A stretch of 64,000 nucleotides of DNA from UBA11540 sp045536425 (GTDB taxonomy: Bacteria > Bacillota > Clostridia > Oscillospirales > Ruminococcaceae): contig JAZSNN010000015.1 of the NCBI GenBank assembly GCA_045536425.1, forward strand, positions 186,001 to 250,000, in the 5' to 3' direction. Of the stretch, positions 17,768 to 26,186 are shown piece by piece. Below the pieces are notes generated by a model. It was not told the origin of the DNA, searched no databases, and saw nothing but the letters and a program-made list of their open reading frames with translations. Positions within the stretch are counted from its first letter, which is position 1; each line of letters opens with the position of its first letter. Made by a program: the position numbers and the translations under genes.

Positions 17768-18168
17768 TTTTTCTCCCTCCCCTTGTTTTCAATAAATACT
17801 CTAAGTTCTTCTATATCGTCATCTGTGAGGTTGTTGTTTTTATAGAGATTTGCAACAAGATGACCAAAGCTTCTGGAACAGAATCTTCCAAAAAGTGATT
17901 TGCTCTCGAATTCTATATATTCCTTCTCGTCGATCAGAGCAGAATAGAGATTCATTCTTCCCTGCGGTGCTTGTTCAACCTTTACAAAGCCTTTATCTGC
18001 GAGTCTTGACAAAAGATTCAAGACAGTGGTTGCGCTCCAGGACTGTTTACCCTCAAGCTTCTCATCAATATATACCCTCGAAACAGGCTCCCCTGCTTCC
18101 CAAATTATCATCATAAGCTCAAGTTCGGAATTTGGCAAATGCACTATTTTCTCTTTCATTTTAATCAA
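17764..18168 (-). CDS. BlaI/MecI-family winged-helix repressor
   Basis: This 134-residue protein has the BlaI/MecI/CopY layout: a winged-helix DNA-binding domain (LPNSELELMMIIWEAGEPVS..., then SATTVLNLLSRLADKGFVKVE, about residues 10-65) and a C-terminal dimerisation helix region (DDIEELRVFIE). Repressors of this family are inactivated by proteolysis triggered by their BlaR1 partner, here the overlapping downstream gene. The AGGAGG ribosome site and three operator-like repeats lie upstream, so the pair is probably autorepressed. No beta-lactamase or PBP gene lies nearby, so the regulon beyond the pair itself is unknown. Confidence 0.93.
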   Translation of the reverse strand: MIKMKEKIVHLPNSELELMMIIWEAGEPVSRVYIDEKLEGKQSWSATTVLNLLSRLADKGFVKVEQAPQGRMNLYSALIDEKEYIEFESKSLFGRFCSRSFGHLVANLYKNNNLTDDDIEELRVFIENKGREKK

Positions 18169-18180
18169 GCCTCCTAATTT

Positions 18181-18232
18181 AACAAATGTCGAATTACAAT
18201 TATATTGTACAAATGTCGAACATAAATGTCAA
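18181..18232 (-). promoter_or_regulatory. blaI promoter with three BlaI-type operator boxes
   Basis: On the minus strand TTGACA (18232-18227), 17 nt, TACAAT (18209-18204). Three copies of a box reading ACAAATGTC or ACATAAATGTC on the plus strand lie at 18182-18190, 18209-18217 and 18220-18230, covering the -35, the spacer/-10 and the start region. The core ACA-N2-TGT matches the TACA-N2-TGTA type operator known for BlaI/MecI. This placement would block transcription when bound. Confidence 0.78.
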
Positions 18233-18271
18233 TAGGTTTTTTGAAAAAATTTTTAAAAGTATTATTTTGAG

Positions 18272-18307
18272 TAAAAAGAGACCGCGTCGGCCCTTGTGCC
18301 GACGTGG
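18272..18307 (-). terminator. thrS terminator
   Basis: CCACGTCGGC pairs with GCCGACGCGG (one mismatch, 6-nt loop) on the minus strand, followed by TCTCTTTTT. It starts 8 bp after the thrS stop. Confidence 0.8.
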
Positions 18308-18314
18308 GTTTTAG

Positions 18315-20249
18315 TTATATTCTCTTTGTTTTGATTTCTTCATCTGCAAGAGCCATAAACTCTTCAACGGTCATTACGCCCATATCTCCTGCTTTTCTGG
18401 AGCGAACAGCAACCTGTCCGTTTTCGATTTCCTTATCGCCGACAACCAGCATATAAGGAACCTTGGAGAGCTGTGCTTCACGGATCTTGTATCCTATCTT
18501 CTCGTTTCTGTCGTCGAGTTCAATTCTCATACCCATACCTTCGAGCTTTCTAGCAACATCACGAGCGTACTCGTGCTGACGCTCACTGATGGGAAGAATT
18601 GTAACCTGAGTAGGAGCAAGCCACAACGGGAACGCGCCTGCATATTTTTCGATGAGCAGAGCCAGTGTTCTCTCATAGCAACCGATAGATGTACGATGGA
18701 TGATATAAGGATGTTTCTTCGTTCCGTCGCGGTCGACGTATTCCATACCAAATTTTTCAGCCAACATCTGATCGATCTGGATTGTAATAAGTGTATCTTC
18801 CTTGCCGTGAACATTCTTAATTTGAATATCAAGCTTCGGTCCGTAGAACGCCGCTTCACCGACGCCGACCTTGTAAGGAATCTCAAGGTTATCGAGGATT
18901 CTGCTCATCATACCTTGAGCCTCATCCCATTGTTCCTGTGTACCAATATACTTTTCACGATCATCGGGATCCCACTGCGAGAATCTATAGGAAACGTCCT
19001 CGTAAAGTCCGAGTGTTTTTAGCATAAAGATAGCAAGCTCGAGACAACCCTTAAACTCGTCTTCCAACTGTTCGGGAGTACACATCAAATGTCCTTCGGA
19101 AATTGTGAACTGACGGACACGGATGAGTCCATGCATCTCTCCCGAAGCCTCGTTTCTAAAGAGTGTAGAGGTTTCGTTATATCTCAAAGGAAGGTCTCTA
19201 TAGGAACGGCTGCGGTTGAGATATGCTTGATACTGGAACGGACAGGTCATAGGTCTGAGTGCAAAGACCTCGTCGTCCTTTTCCTCGTCACCAAGAACAA
19301 ACATACCGTCTTTATAATGATCCCAGTGACCCGAAATCTTGTAAAGGTCGCTCTTTGCCATAAAGGGAGTTTTTGTGAGAAGCCATCCCCTCTTCTGTTC
19401 CTCGTCCTCAACGAATCTCTGAAGAAGTTGAATTATTCTCGCACCCTTGGGAAGCATTATGGGAAGTCCCTGACCTATAAAGTCAACTGTTGTAAAGAGT
19501 TCAAGTTCTCTACCCAATTTGTTGTGGTCACGCTTTTTAGCTTCCTCAACTGCGGCAAGATATGCCTCGAGGTCAGCAGTTTTAGTAAATGCAGTAGCAT
19601 ATACACGGCAAAGCATTGCTTTTTTGGAGTCGCCGCGCCAATATGCACCGGTGCTGGACGTAAGTTTAAATGCCTTTACAGCACCTGTATTCATAAGATG
19701 CGGTCCTGCACAAAGATCAACAAACTCGCCCTGCTTGTAGAAGCTGAGGGGGTCTCCCTTTTGGTTGTGTTCTTCAATGAGTTCGAGCTTGTACGGCTCG
19801 TCCTTCATAAGTTCTTTTGCTTCGTCCGCAGAAAGCTCAAATCTCTCGATATCAAGACCTTCTTTGACTATCTTTTTCATCTCAGCCTCAATCTTTATAA
19901 GGTCATCCGCTGTGAAAGGTGTAGCAACGTCAAAATCATAGTAAAAGCCCGTGTCAGTAGCGGGGCCAATTGCAAACTTTGCATCGGGGAAAAGTCTCTT
20001 TACAGCCTGTGCAAGTATGTGAGAAGCAGTATGTCTAAACGCTTTTCTTCCCTGCTCGTCATCAAATGTGAGAATATTAAGTTCGCAATCCTCACTGATA
20101 ACTGTACGAAGGTCACAAACAACTCCATTTATGGTACAAGCGCAAGCTGCTTTGTAGAGTCCCATTCCGAGCTCTTTTGCCACGTCTGCCGCGGTAATTG
20201 GCGACTCATATTCTTTTACTGTATCGCCTCTAAGTCTTACTTTAATCAT
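18315..20249 (-). CDS. thrS: Threonine-tRNA ligase
   Basis: Charges tRNA-Thr. The 644-residue enzyme has an N-terminal TGS domain (KVRLRGDTVKEYE...), the editing domain with the HTASHILAQAV motif (about residues 70-80), the class II core with LRPMTCPFQYQAYL and RYNETSTLFRNEASGEMHGL, motif 3 in HRTSIGCYERTLALL, and an anticodon-binding domain at the end (ARDVARKLEGMGMRIELDDR). I chose ATG 20249 (AAGGAGAG ribosome site); the longer frame runs into the T-box terminator. Expression is probably controlled by the T-box leader. In many bacteria thrS adjoins infC, but here about 5.7 kb separate them. Confidence 0.98.
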   Translation of the reverse strand: MIKVRLRGDTVKEYESPITAADVAKELGMGLYKAACACTINGVVCDLRTVISEDCELNILTFDDEQGRKAFRHTASHILAQAVKRLFPDAKFAIGPATDTGFYYDFDVATPFTADDLIKIEAEMKKIVKEGLDIERFELSADEAKELMKDEPYKLELIEEHNQKGDPLSFYKQGEFVDLCAGPHLMNTGAVKAFKLTSSTGAYWRGDSKKAMLCRVYATAFTKTADLEAYLAAVEEAKKRDHNKLGRELELFTTVDFIGQGLPIMLPKGARIIQLLQRFVEDEEQKRGWLLTKTPFMAKSDLYKISGHWDHYKDGMFVLGDEEKDDEVFALRPMTCPFQYQAYLNRSRSYRDLPLRYNETSTLFRNEASGEMHGLIRVRQFTISEGHLMCTPEQLEDEFKGCLELAIFMLKTLGLYEDVSYRFSQWDPDDREKYIGTQEQWDEAQGMMSRILDNLEIPYKVGVGEAAFYGPKLDIQIKNVHGKEDTLITIQIDQMLAEKFGMEYVDRDGTKKHPYIIHRTSIGCYERTLALLIEKYAGAFPLWLAPTQVTILPISERQHEYARDVARKLEGMGMRIELDDRNEKIGYKIREAQLSKVPYMLVVGDKEIENGQVAVRSRKAGDMGVMTVEEFMALADEEIKTKRI

Positions 20250-20506
20250 AAATACTCTCCTTAATATAAAAAAATAAGCTTCATCCCTAGAACAAGGGAT
20301 GAAGCATAAACTCCACGGTTCCACCCAAATTGCGCGCAAAGCACGCCACTCAAAACCTTTAACGCAGGAATACGGTGTTTTTGGTTATAACACTCTCCGA
20401 GGCGGTAACAATCATTCTTCCCACAAGCACTCTCGCAGCATCTGAACGCCTCTCTGATGTGTTTCAAACGATTGTGCAGAAAATCTGCCCTCATCAACGA
20501 TTTAAC
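20250..20506 (-). promoter_or_regulatory. T-box riboswitch of thrS
   Basis: A leader of about 255 nt that ends with the conserved T-box element GGGTGGAACCGTGG (minus strand, 20326-20313), which pairs with the CCA end of uncharged tRNA, followed by a terminator hairpin. The 5' part is the Stem I region, with an AGAGAGGCG segment that can pair with CGCCTC. Because it precedes thrS, the ligand should be uncharged tRNA-Thr. Two ACC triplets (20406-20404 and 20385-20383) could be the specifier; I cannot choose between them. This leader fills most of the gene-free stretch between thrS and the U32 gene. Confidence 0.9.
20266..20305 (-). terminator. T-box regulated terminator of thrS leader
   Basis: GCTTCATCCCT pairs with AGGGATGAAGC (11 bp, 6-nt loop) on the minus strand, followed by a T-rich tract (TTATTTTTTTATA) that ends shortly before the thrS ribosome site. 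The T-box sequence just upstream is the usual antiterminator partner. Confidence 0.88.
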
Positions 20507-20512
20507 ATAGAT

Positions 20513-20541
20513 AGTATAACACCTTTAAAACGATTTGTCAA
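20513..20541 (-). promoter_or_regulatory. Promoter of thrS
   Basis: TTGACA (20541-20536), 17 nt, TATACT (20518-20513) on the minus strand, placed 10 bp after the stop codon of the U32-family gene. It gives the T-box leader of about 255 nt. Confidence 0.85.
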
Positions 20542-20550
20542 CGCGTGTAT

Positions 20551-21774
20551 TTACACGTTTTTTCGAATAATACTGCCACTTGGGAATTCTATATCCGACT
20601 CAAAGCTGAACTTCATCATAGCGTGGTTTGCGGTCTCTATTTCGTTTTTGTATTCGTCCTTGAGATTCTTAATCTCTACCTCAACGGGCTTTGAGTGCGG
20701 ACTCAAAATCTCAACAGTGTCATTTGTAAAGAATTTGTTTCGCTGTGTGCAATAAACAATCCCGTTTTCTGTTTTATCAACAACACCAACTATATCGCAG
20801 GTTCTTATATAACCGCCTGTTTCGTAATACTGCGCCTCTTTTGGATGACCAAAATAGAAACCGTTGCAGTATTTTCTGTGGCTGACCTTGTGCACCTCGT
20901 CTATCAGCCATTCGGGAGTTTTGAAGTTTTCGGGAGATTCAAGGTAAAGATCCACCGCAGTACGATAAGCGTTAGTAACTACGGCAACGTAGTATGCCGA
21001 CTTTGCCCTGCCTTCAATCTTAAAGCTCGTTATACCTGCATCGCAAAGCTTGTCTATATGTTCAATCATACACATATCCTTGGCATTGAGGATATACGTA
21101 CCCTTCTCGTCTTCAAAAACTTTGAAATATTCGCCCTCGCGTTTTTCTTCCATTAGATAGTATCCCCAACGGCAAGGCTGTGCACACTCTCCGCGATTAG
21201 CATCACGAGCGGTAAGATACTGCGAAAGCATACATCTTCCCGAAAAAGACATACACATAGCGCCGTGTACAAACGCTTCGATTTCAAGATCGGGCGGTGT
21301 GTTTTTGCGAATTGTTATTATATCTTCAATACTGAGCTCTCTGGCAAGCACTACCCTCTTTGCACCAAGCTTATATAGTTCGTTTGCGGTAAGATAGTTC
21401 ATAATTCCCGCTTGTGTAGAGATGTGGATCTCCATATCGGGAACTATGCGCTTTGCTTCCATCAAAATGCCGATATCGGCAATAATCAGTGCATCAACTC
21501 CGCTTTCAGAAGCATATTTCAAAAACTCTTCAAGGTCGCTTATTTCCGCATTTGTAGGCACTGTGTTGCAGGTGAGATAGACCTTCACCCCGTTTTCGCG
21601 AGCGAAATCAACGGCTTTTTTAAGTTCATCTCCGCCAAACTTTGCAGCAGAGCTTCTCATGCCAAATTTGTCAGCGCCAAGATAAACGGCATCCGCACCG
21701 AAGCGGACAGCCATCTCCAGTCTTTCAAAATCTCCCGCAGGGGCAAGAATTTCAGGTTTTGTTTTTAGTTCCAA
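20551..21774 (-). CDS. U32-family protein (TrhP/RlhA-like RNA hydroxylation)
   Basis: This 407-residue protein has the U32 N-terminal barrel (ILAPAGDFERLEMAVRFGADAVYLG), the family cysteines in CMSFSGRCMLSQYL and GECAQPCRW (about residues 170-205), and the U32 C-terminal domain. Although first called a collagenase, the family includes enzymes that hydroxylate bases in tRNA or 23S rRNA, which is the more likely role. The start is TTG at 21774, 8 nt after GGAGG. It follows mltG, as the yrrN/yrrO genes do in Bacillus. A perfect 12-bp hairpin lies just ahead of its ribosome site. Confidence 0.9.
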   Translation of the reverse strand: MELKTKPEILAPAGDFERLEMAVRFGADAVYLGADKFGMRSSAAKFGGDELKKAVDFARENGVKVYLTCNTVPTNAEISDLEEFLKYASESGVDALIIADIGILMEAKRIVPDMEIHISTQAGIMNYLTANELYKLGAKRVVLARELSIEDIITIRKNTPPDLEIEAFVHGAMCMSFSGRCMLSQYLTARDANRGECAQPCRWGYYLMEEKREGEYFKVFEDEKGTYILNAKDMCMIEHIDKLCDAGITSFKIEGRAKSAYYVAVVTNAYRTAVDLYLESPENFKTPEWLIDEVHKVSHRKYCNGFYFGHPKEAQYYETGGYIRTCDIVGVVDKTENGIVYCTQRNKFFTNDTVEILSPHSKPVEVEIKNLKDEYKNEIETANHAMMKFSFESDIEFPSGSIIRKNV

Positions 21775-21795
21775 GTCAAAAACCTCCGTAACAAG

Positions 21796-21825
21796 AACTT
21801 CACACCGAGGTTACGGTGTGAAGTT
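21796..21825 (-). promoter_or_regulatory. Hairpin ahead of the U32 gene ribosome site
   Basis: AACTTCACACCG pairs perfectly with CGGTGTGAAGTT (12 bp) around the loop TAACCT on the minus strand, 6 bp after the mltG stop. No T run follows, so it is not a canonical terminator. The loop and its flank (CCGTAAC, AACCT) are complementary to the downstream segment GTTACGGAGGTT that holds the ribosome site. Confidence 0.6.
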
Positions 21826-21830
21826 TGTTT

Positions 21831-23249
21831 TTAATCCTGTGTTGTAGTGCCGTGAACAGAATCTCCGACCTTTTCAGCCTTTGCTATATTGTTCTGATGT
21901 CCACGAAGCGTTGATGCATAATAGAAATCTCCGTTTACGTCTGTTACAAAGTAGTAGTAGGAGGTTTCATCGGGATAAAGAGCCGCTTTTATGGCATCAA
22001 GACCTGGGTTTGTGATACATCCAACGGGTAAGCCATCGCGCTCGTAGGTATTGTAAGCATCGAGCACAGCTTGATTTTTGGTTTCCATAGCGTCTGCAAT
22101 AGTTTCATATGCATAGAAATAGGTAACGTCGGACTGCAGTTTTGTAAAGCTGTAGGTGTCGTTCAAGCGATTATGGAAAACCGAAGAAACCTTGTACATA
22201 TCTTCAAGGTAGGATGCCTCTTCCTGAATCATAGAAGCCAAAACCATCGTTTCGTGGAGAGACATTCCCATTTCCTTCATACGTTCTGTAAGCTGAGATG
22301 TCATAACTCTCTGCTGGAAGTCTCTGAGGAAACGCTTTACAACGGATTTCGGGTCCTCACCAACGTAGAATTCGTGGGTATTTGGGAATATATATCCCTC
22401 GAGTCTGCAGAAAACAAGGTCGTTCTCAGGAATTTCATCTTCAAATTCAAATCCGTAGCTTTCCTTTGCTGCGGCAATAAAATCAGCAGCTTTACAAACT
22501 TTGTTTTCTTGTAATAGCTCTGCCACCTCAACAATATTCAAGCCCTCGGGTATAGACACAGTAACAGTTTCTACCTCATCGCTACTGGTGATAAGCGTGA
22601 GTATGAGCTCATCATACGACATCTTAGAGTTCAAAATATAGTTGCCCTGTTGAACAGTCTCATCATCATAACGTATTCCGGTATAAAGCTTGAAGGTACC
22701 GGCGTGCTCTATTATTCCTGCCTTTGCCAAGGATTTTGCAATCTTCGAAACGGTAGTCTGACTACCGATATTTACCTCGTAATCCTGATCCGGCTTTGCA
22801 ACGCCAAACACATCACGCGCGGTATTTATGATAAACACCGAAAGGAATATCGACACAAGAAGAACACAAGCAACGTAAATCAGCGAAGAGGTCGTCACGG
22901 GTCTTTCTGCGTTTTGACGACCCAGTTCTTTTTCAAGATCGATATTTCTGGTAGCGAATTCGTCCGAAGTAGCATCAATCTCAACATTTACAGGCTTGGG
23001 CTTTGTATATCGATCAACACGTACAAACTCTTCGTCGGATTGTTCGGCAAAATCCTCATCTTTGATATTTATAACAAAATCCTGTCTTCGTTTGGGGACA
23101 ACAATTTCATCCGCTTCCTCTACGGGAGTGGATTCTTCAATCACATCAGAAGCCTCTTGGTCGTGTACCTTCTGCTCTGCCTCTATCCTTTTTAACAATT
23201 CTTCAAAATCAACCTTTGGGGTGTTGTTCTGACCATTGGAATTATCCAT
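21831..23249 (-). CDS. mltG: Endolytic murein transglycosylase MltG
   Basis: MltG cleaves nascent peptidoglycan strands at the membrane and so sets glycan length. The 472-residue protein has a cytoplasmic acidic N-terminus of about 125 residues, one transmembrane helix (LIYVACVLLVSIFLSVFII, about 124-142) and the YceG domain outside. The catalytic glutamate lies in MIQEEASYLEDMYKVSSVFHNRL-type sequence (about 345), and LQSDVTYFY is also a family marker. The long N-terminal tail is usual in Firmicutes. It stands 30 bp after the 5-formyl-THF cyclo-ligase gene. Confidence 0.95.
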   Translation of the reverse strand: MDNSNGQNNTPKVDFEELLKRIEAEQKVHDQEASDVIEESTPVEEADEIVVPKRRQDFVINIKDEDFAEQSDEEFVRVDRYTKPKPVNVEIDATSDEFATRNIDLEKELGRQNAERPVTTSSLIYVACVLLVSIFLSVFIINTARDVFGVAKPDQDYEVNIGSQTTVSKIAKSLAKAGIIEHAGTFKLYTGIRYDDETVQQGNYILNSKMSYDELILTLITSSDEVETVTVSIPEGLNIVEVAELLQENKVCKAADFIAAAKESYGFEFEDEIPENDLVFCRLEGYIFPNTHEFYVGEDPKSVVKRFLRDFQQRVMTSQLTERMKEMGMSLHETMVLASMIQEEASYLEDMYKVSSVFHNRLNDTYSFTKLQSDVTYFYAYETIADAMETKNQAVLDAYNTYERDGLPVGCITNPGLDAIKAALYPDETSYYYFVTDVNGDFYYASTLRGHQNNIAKAEKVGDSVHGTTTQD

Positions 23250-23279
23250 ATCGCAACTCCTTTACAGTCTCTTGCTAAG

Positions 23280-23864
23280 TCATCTGTTAGTTATTCTAAG
23301 ATAGCGTTCCGTTATCAACAAATCCACGGGAACATCGTACCTTCCGTGGAAAAGACGTTGTTGAACACAATCATTATAGCATATTCCGATTTTAGTTTGT
23401 GAATAATCGGTTAAAAATCTATCATAATAGCCTTTCCCATAGCCAAGTCGGTATCCACCGTGATCAAAGCACAAACCAGGTACTATGCAAATACTGTTTC
23501 CGCCTTGATATAGTTCGCATTTTGATTCTATGGGCTCCAGTACGCCAAAAGTACCTCTTTCTAGATCCTCAAAACCCTTAATCAAATAGAAATCCATCGT
23601 TGTGGTTTCGGGTCTACATTTTGGAACAGCTACCCTTTTTCCACTTTCCAGGGATTTCTTTATTAGTAAAAGCGTATCCACTTCAATCGGAGTTGATACA
23701 TAGCAAAGAACGGTTTCGGCATTTTTATATTGAAAAGTGCGCATAAGACGTTCTGTTATATCATTGTCAAGCTTTGCTTTTTGCTCAGGCGCATACCCCG
23801 TTCGTATGGCTTTGAACTTTTCACGCAACTTGATTTTATACTCTCTTATGTCTTTTATCTGCAT
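23280..23864 (-). CDS. 5-formyltetrahydrofolate cyclo-ligase
   Basis: Converts 5-formyl-THF to 5,10-methenyl-THF with ATP, recycling a storage folate. The 194-residue protein has the family end motif RLGYGKGYYDRFL (about 140-152) and the basic N-terminus KIKLREKFKAIR; CVSTPIEVDTLLLIKKSLESGKRVAVPKC is the nucleotide-site region. Length is normal. The start overlaps the end of the DJ-1 gene by 10 nt. Confidence 0.93.
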   Translation of the reverse strand: MQIKDIREYKIKLREKFKAIRTGYAPEQKAKLDNDITERLMRTFQYKNAETVLCYVSTPIEVDTLLLIKKSLESGKRVAVPKCRPETTTMDFYLIKGFEDLERGTFGVLEPIESKCELYQGGNSICIVPGLCFDHGGYRLGYGKGYYDRFLTDYSQTKIGICYNDCVQQRLFHGRYDVPVDLLITERYLRITNR

Positions 23865-24394
23865 AAAAGTTTTTCCTTTAGTGAAGATACGGTTTGCTCG
23901 TCATTTAGTACACGAACCAACTCAAAAGCAAAATCCAAAGCAACTCCCGCGCTTCTGGCGGTAATTATTTTTCCATCGACACAAACCGGTTCGCCCGTAA
24001 CTTCAGCTCCTATTAGTTTATCTTCAAATCCGCTGAAACAGGTGGCTTTCTTACCTTTGAGCAAACCCTTTTCACCGAGTATCATAGGTGCTGCACAGAT
24101 GGCTGCAATATATCCGTCTGTACGCACCATAGTGTCTATCGCGTTTTGAACATTGCAGTCCGCCTGAAGATTTGGAGTTCCCGGCCAACCACCCGGTAAA
24201 ACTATCATTTTTGCATTTTCCAAAGCAACATCACTAGCTAGAATATCAGCTTTTACAGTTATGTTATGAGCACCAACAATATCTGTTTTCCCCACGCCTG
24301 CAGTAACAACCTCAATTCCTACACGGCGAAGCATATCTATAGGTGTCAGTGCCTCAACTTCCTCAAAGCCGTCAGCAAGAAAAACGTATACCAT
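23855..24394 (-). CDS. DJ-1/PfpI-family protein (YajL-like)
   Basis: This 179-residue protein has the DJ-1 fold markers: FLADGFEEVEALTPIDMLRR at the N-terminus (with the conserved acidic residue), LPGGWPGTPNL, and the nucleophile-elbow cysteine in AAICAAPMILGEKGLL (about residue 100). DJ-1 relatives are linked to carbonyl stress and protein or metabolite repair, but the exact activity is debated. It lies 12 bp after the GNAT gene and overlaps the folate enzyme. Confidence 0.9.
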   Translation of the reverse strand: MVYVFLADGFEEVEALTPIDMLRRVGIEVVTAGVGKTDIVGAHNITVKADILASDVALENAKMIVLPGGWPGTPNLQADCNVQNAIDTMVRTDGYIAAICAAPMILGEKGLLKGKKATCFSGFEDKLIGAEVTGEPVCVDGKIITARSAGVALDFAFELVRVLNDEQTVSSLKEKLLCR

Positions 24395-24406
24395 ATTTGG
24401 CCTCCA

Positions 24407-25219
24407 TCAAAATCTAAGTTCAAAACTGTCTAAAAGCAGATTTGCGTATATATTACAATCAAAATCGGGGTCATATTTCTTTAAAAGTACATACGGAAAC
24501 CTCTGCAAGCCATCTTGTGAGATATAGATAGTTTTTTCGACTCCGTATTTTGTGGCAACTATCTGTGACATCAGAGATATGTCAATAGTTCCAAATGCTT
24601 CTTTTATTATAACATATCCATCTCTACAATAGCAAACACAAAATGCGCTCAGCTCTCCAACGTTTATTTTGAGCACCTCTGCCCCGTCGTTTTTCATATC
24701 CTCATAAATGAACTTGAAAAACCTTTCATCGTGTTTCAGCGCGTTTGTGTTCATATTGCGAGCCGAAAGGTACTCTGATGCATCAGCGATTTGAATTTTG
24801 AAAGGACCCTTAAAATCCTTTTTATCTATCTCTTCCGCAGAAAGTGCAATTTCGTTTTCATATCCTTGCTTTTTATAGAATACCTCAAGCTTTGAATATG
24901 GTTCTGGGACAACTATAGAAAAGGCATATCCTTTGTCGAAAAAAATTTCATCAGCAAACTCGAGCATTCTCGTTGCAACCGATTTTCTGCGGTAGTTTTC
25001 TTCTACAGCAAGAGCATAGATATATGCACCTTTTTTGCCGTGCGCTTCGACATTAAACACGCTGAACATTCCAACAACAGTATCGTTCTCGCGATACACG
25101 TAGGTCTTTGCACCCGAAAAATCGAGGAAATGATTGATATATTCTTCGGTATCTGAAAAAGCTTGTGACCAGATATCTACAACAGACCTTCTGTCGCGCT
25201 CTTCGAACAGAGAAACCAA
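24407..25219 (-). CDS. GNAT-family N-acetyltransferase, two-domain
   Basis: A 270-residue acetyltransferase. The N-terminal half has the GNAT fold: FEERDRRSVVDIWSQAFSD, then YIYALAVEENYRRKSVATRMLE (acetyl-CoA site, Q/RxxGxG/A-like, about residues 76-96). The C-terminal half is a second domain without a recognisable motif. I place the start at TTG 25219, just after the GT2 stop and 8 nt after AAAAGAG, because the protein then begins at the usual GNAT position; the ORF is open further upstream, but that part lies inside the GT2 gene. The substrate is unknown. Confidence 0.8.
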   Translation of the reverse strand: MVSLFEERDRRSVVDIWSQAFSDTEEYINHFLDFSGAKTYVYRENDTVVGMFSVFNVEAHGKKGAYIYALAVEENYRRKSVATRMLEFADEIFFDKGYAFSIVVPEPYSKLEVFYKKQGYENEIALSAEEIDKKDFKGPFKIQIADASEYLSARNMNTNALKHDERFFKFIYEDMKNDGAEVLKINVGELSAFCVCYCRDGYVIIKEAFGTIDISLMSQIVATKYGVEKTIYISQDGLQRFPYVLLKKYDPDFDCNIYANLLLDSFELRF

Positions 25220-25223
25220 AAGA

Positions 25224-26165
25224 TCATCTCTTTTCAATAGTTTCAATAATATATCTCGGACGCGCCTTGACCTCTTTGTATATCTTTCCGATATATTCAC
25301 CAATGACACCAAGAGACAATAGCTGTATTCCGCCTATCATCCAAATCGACGCCATAAGGGTTGTCCATCCTTGCACAGTCGAGCCAAAAAGCTTTAAGAC
25401 TAAAAGAACAATTACAGATATGAGCGACGCTAAAAAGATTAGAAATCCAAGAGAAGTAATTATGCGTATGGGTCTAATAGAAAACGAGGTAATTCCGTCA
25501 AAAGCAAAGGAAAGCATCTTCTTTAACGGATATTTGCTCTTCCCCGCAAATCTTTCGTTGCGTTCGTATTCTACTGTATCCCATTTAAATCCTATCAAGG
25601 GAACTATACCACGCAAAAAGAGATTTACCTCGCTGTACTGTTCAAGTGCATCGAGTGCTCTTTTGCTCATAAGGCGATAATCAGCGTGGTTATAAAGTAT
25701 ATCGACACCCAAAAGCTTCATAAACTTGTAAAATCCCTGAGCAGTAATCCTTTTAAAAGCAGTGTCCTTTTTCCTGCTGGATCTAACACCGTATACAACA
25801 TCATTTCCTGCGTTATACTTTTCAACAAATTTATCCACAGCGTCAATATCATCCTGAAGGTCAGCGTCCATAGAAACGACGCAGTCAGCATACTGCTTCG
25901 CAGTCATAAGACCTGCCAAAAGCGCATTTTGATGACCTCGGTTTTTAGAGAGCTTTACACCGGAAAAAAGCTTGTCCTCTTTAACCAACGAGCTAATCAT
26001 TTCCCAGGTCTTATCACGGCTTCCGTCGTCAACAAACATAACTCGACTTTCGTCATCGATGACACCGTTTTCTTTTAGAGAACCCATCTTTTTCTTTAGT
26101 CTGGAAGCGGTTTCAGAAAGAACCTCTTCCTCATTGTAGCAAGGGACAACAATATAAAGCGTCAT
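25224..26165 (-). CDS. GT2 glycosyltransferase, CsbB/GtrB-like
   Basis: Enzymes of this group transfer a sugar from a nucleotide donor to undecaprenyl phosphate on the inner membrane face. The 313-residue protein has the GT-A core (VVPCYNEEEVLSETASRL, FVDDGSRDKTWE, VVSMDADLQDD with the metal-binding DxD-like site near residue 99). Two C-terminal membrane helices follow (about 230-252 and 265-287), and it ends KARPRYIIETI, typical of GtrB/CsbB. The adjacent upstream yfhO gene is the known partner of csbB in Bacillus, where the pair glycosylates lipoteichoic acid. Confidence 0.92.
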   Translation of the reverse strand: MTLYIVVPCYNEEEVLSETASRLKKKMGSLKENGVIDDESRVMFVDDGSRDKTWEMISSLVKEDKLFSGVKLSKNRGHQNALLAGLMTAKQYADCVVSMDADLQDDIDAVDKFVEKYNAGNDVVYGVRSSRKKDTAFKRITAQGFYKFMKLLGVDILYNHADYRLMSKRALDALEQYSEVNLFLRGIVPLIGFKWDTVEYERNERFAGKSKYPLKKMLSFAFDGITSFSIRPIRIITSLGFLIFLASLISVIVLLVLKLFGSTVQGWTTLMASIWMIGGIQLLSLGVIGEYIGKIYKEVKARPRYIIETIEKR

Positions 26166-26186
26166 ACTCTATATTCCTTTCTGCTA

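Noticed and set aside
18181..18232. Short direct repeats as a possible CRISPR remnant
   Set aside because: Repeats are about 10 bp, spacing is irregular, and they lie on a promoter; operator boxes for BlaI explain them better.
19089..20264. 391-codon open frame on the plus strand across thrS
   Set aside because: It lies fully antisense to thrS, has no ribosome site and reads as cysteine- and serine-rich nonsense; it mirrors the codon pattern of thrS.
20261..20497. 78-codon minus-strand frame upstream of thrS
   Set aside because: It covers the T-box leader, whose RNA structure explains the sequence.
21796..21825. Terminator between mltG and the U32 gene
   Set aside because: The stem is perfect, but no T run follows on the minus strand, so I list it as a regulatory hairpin instead.
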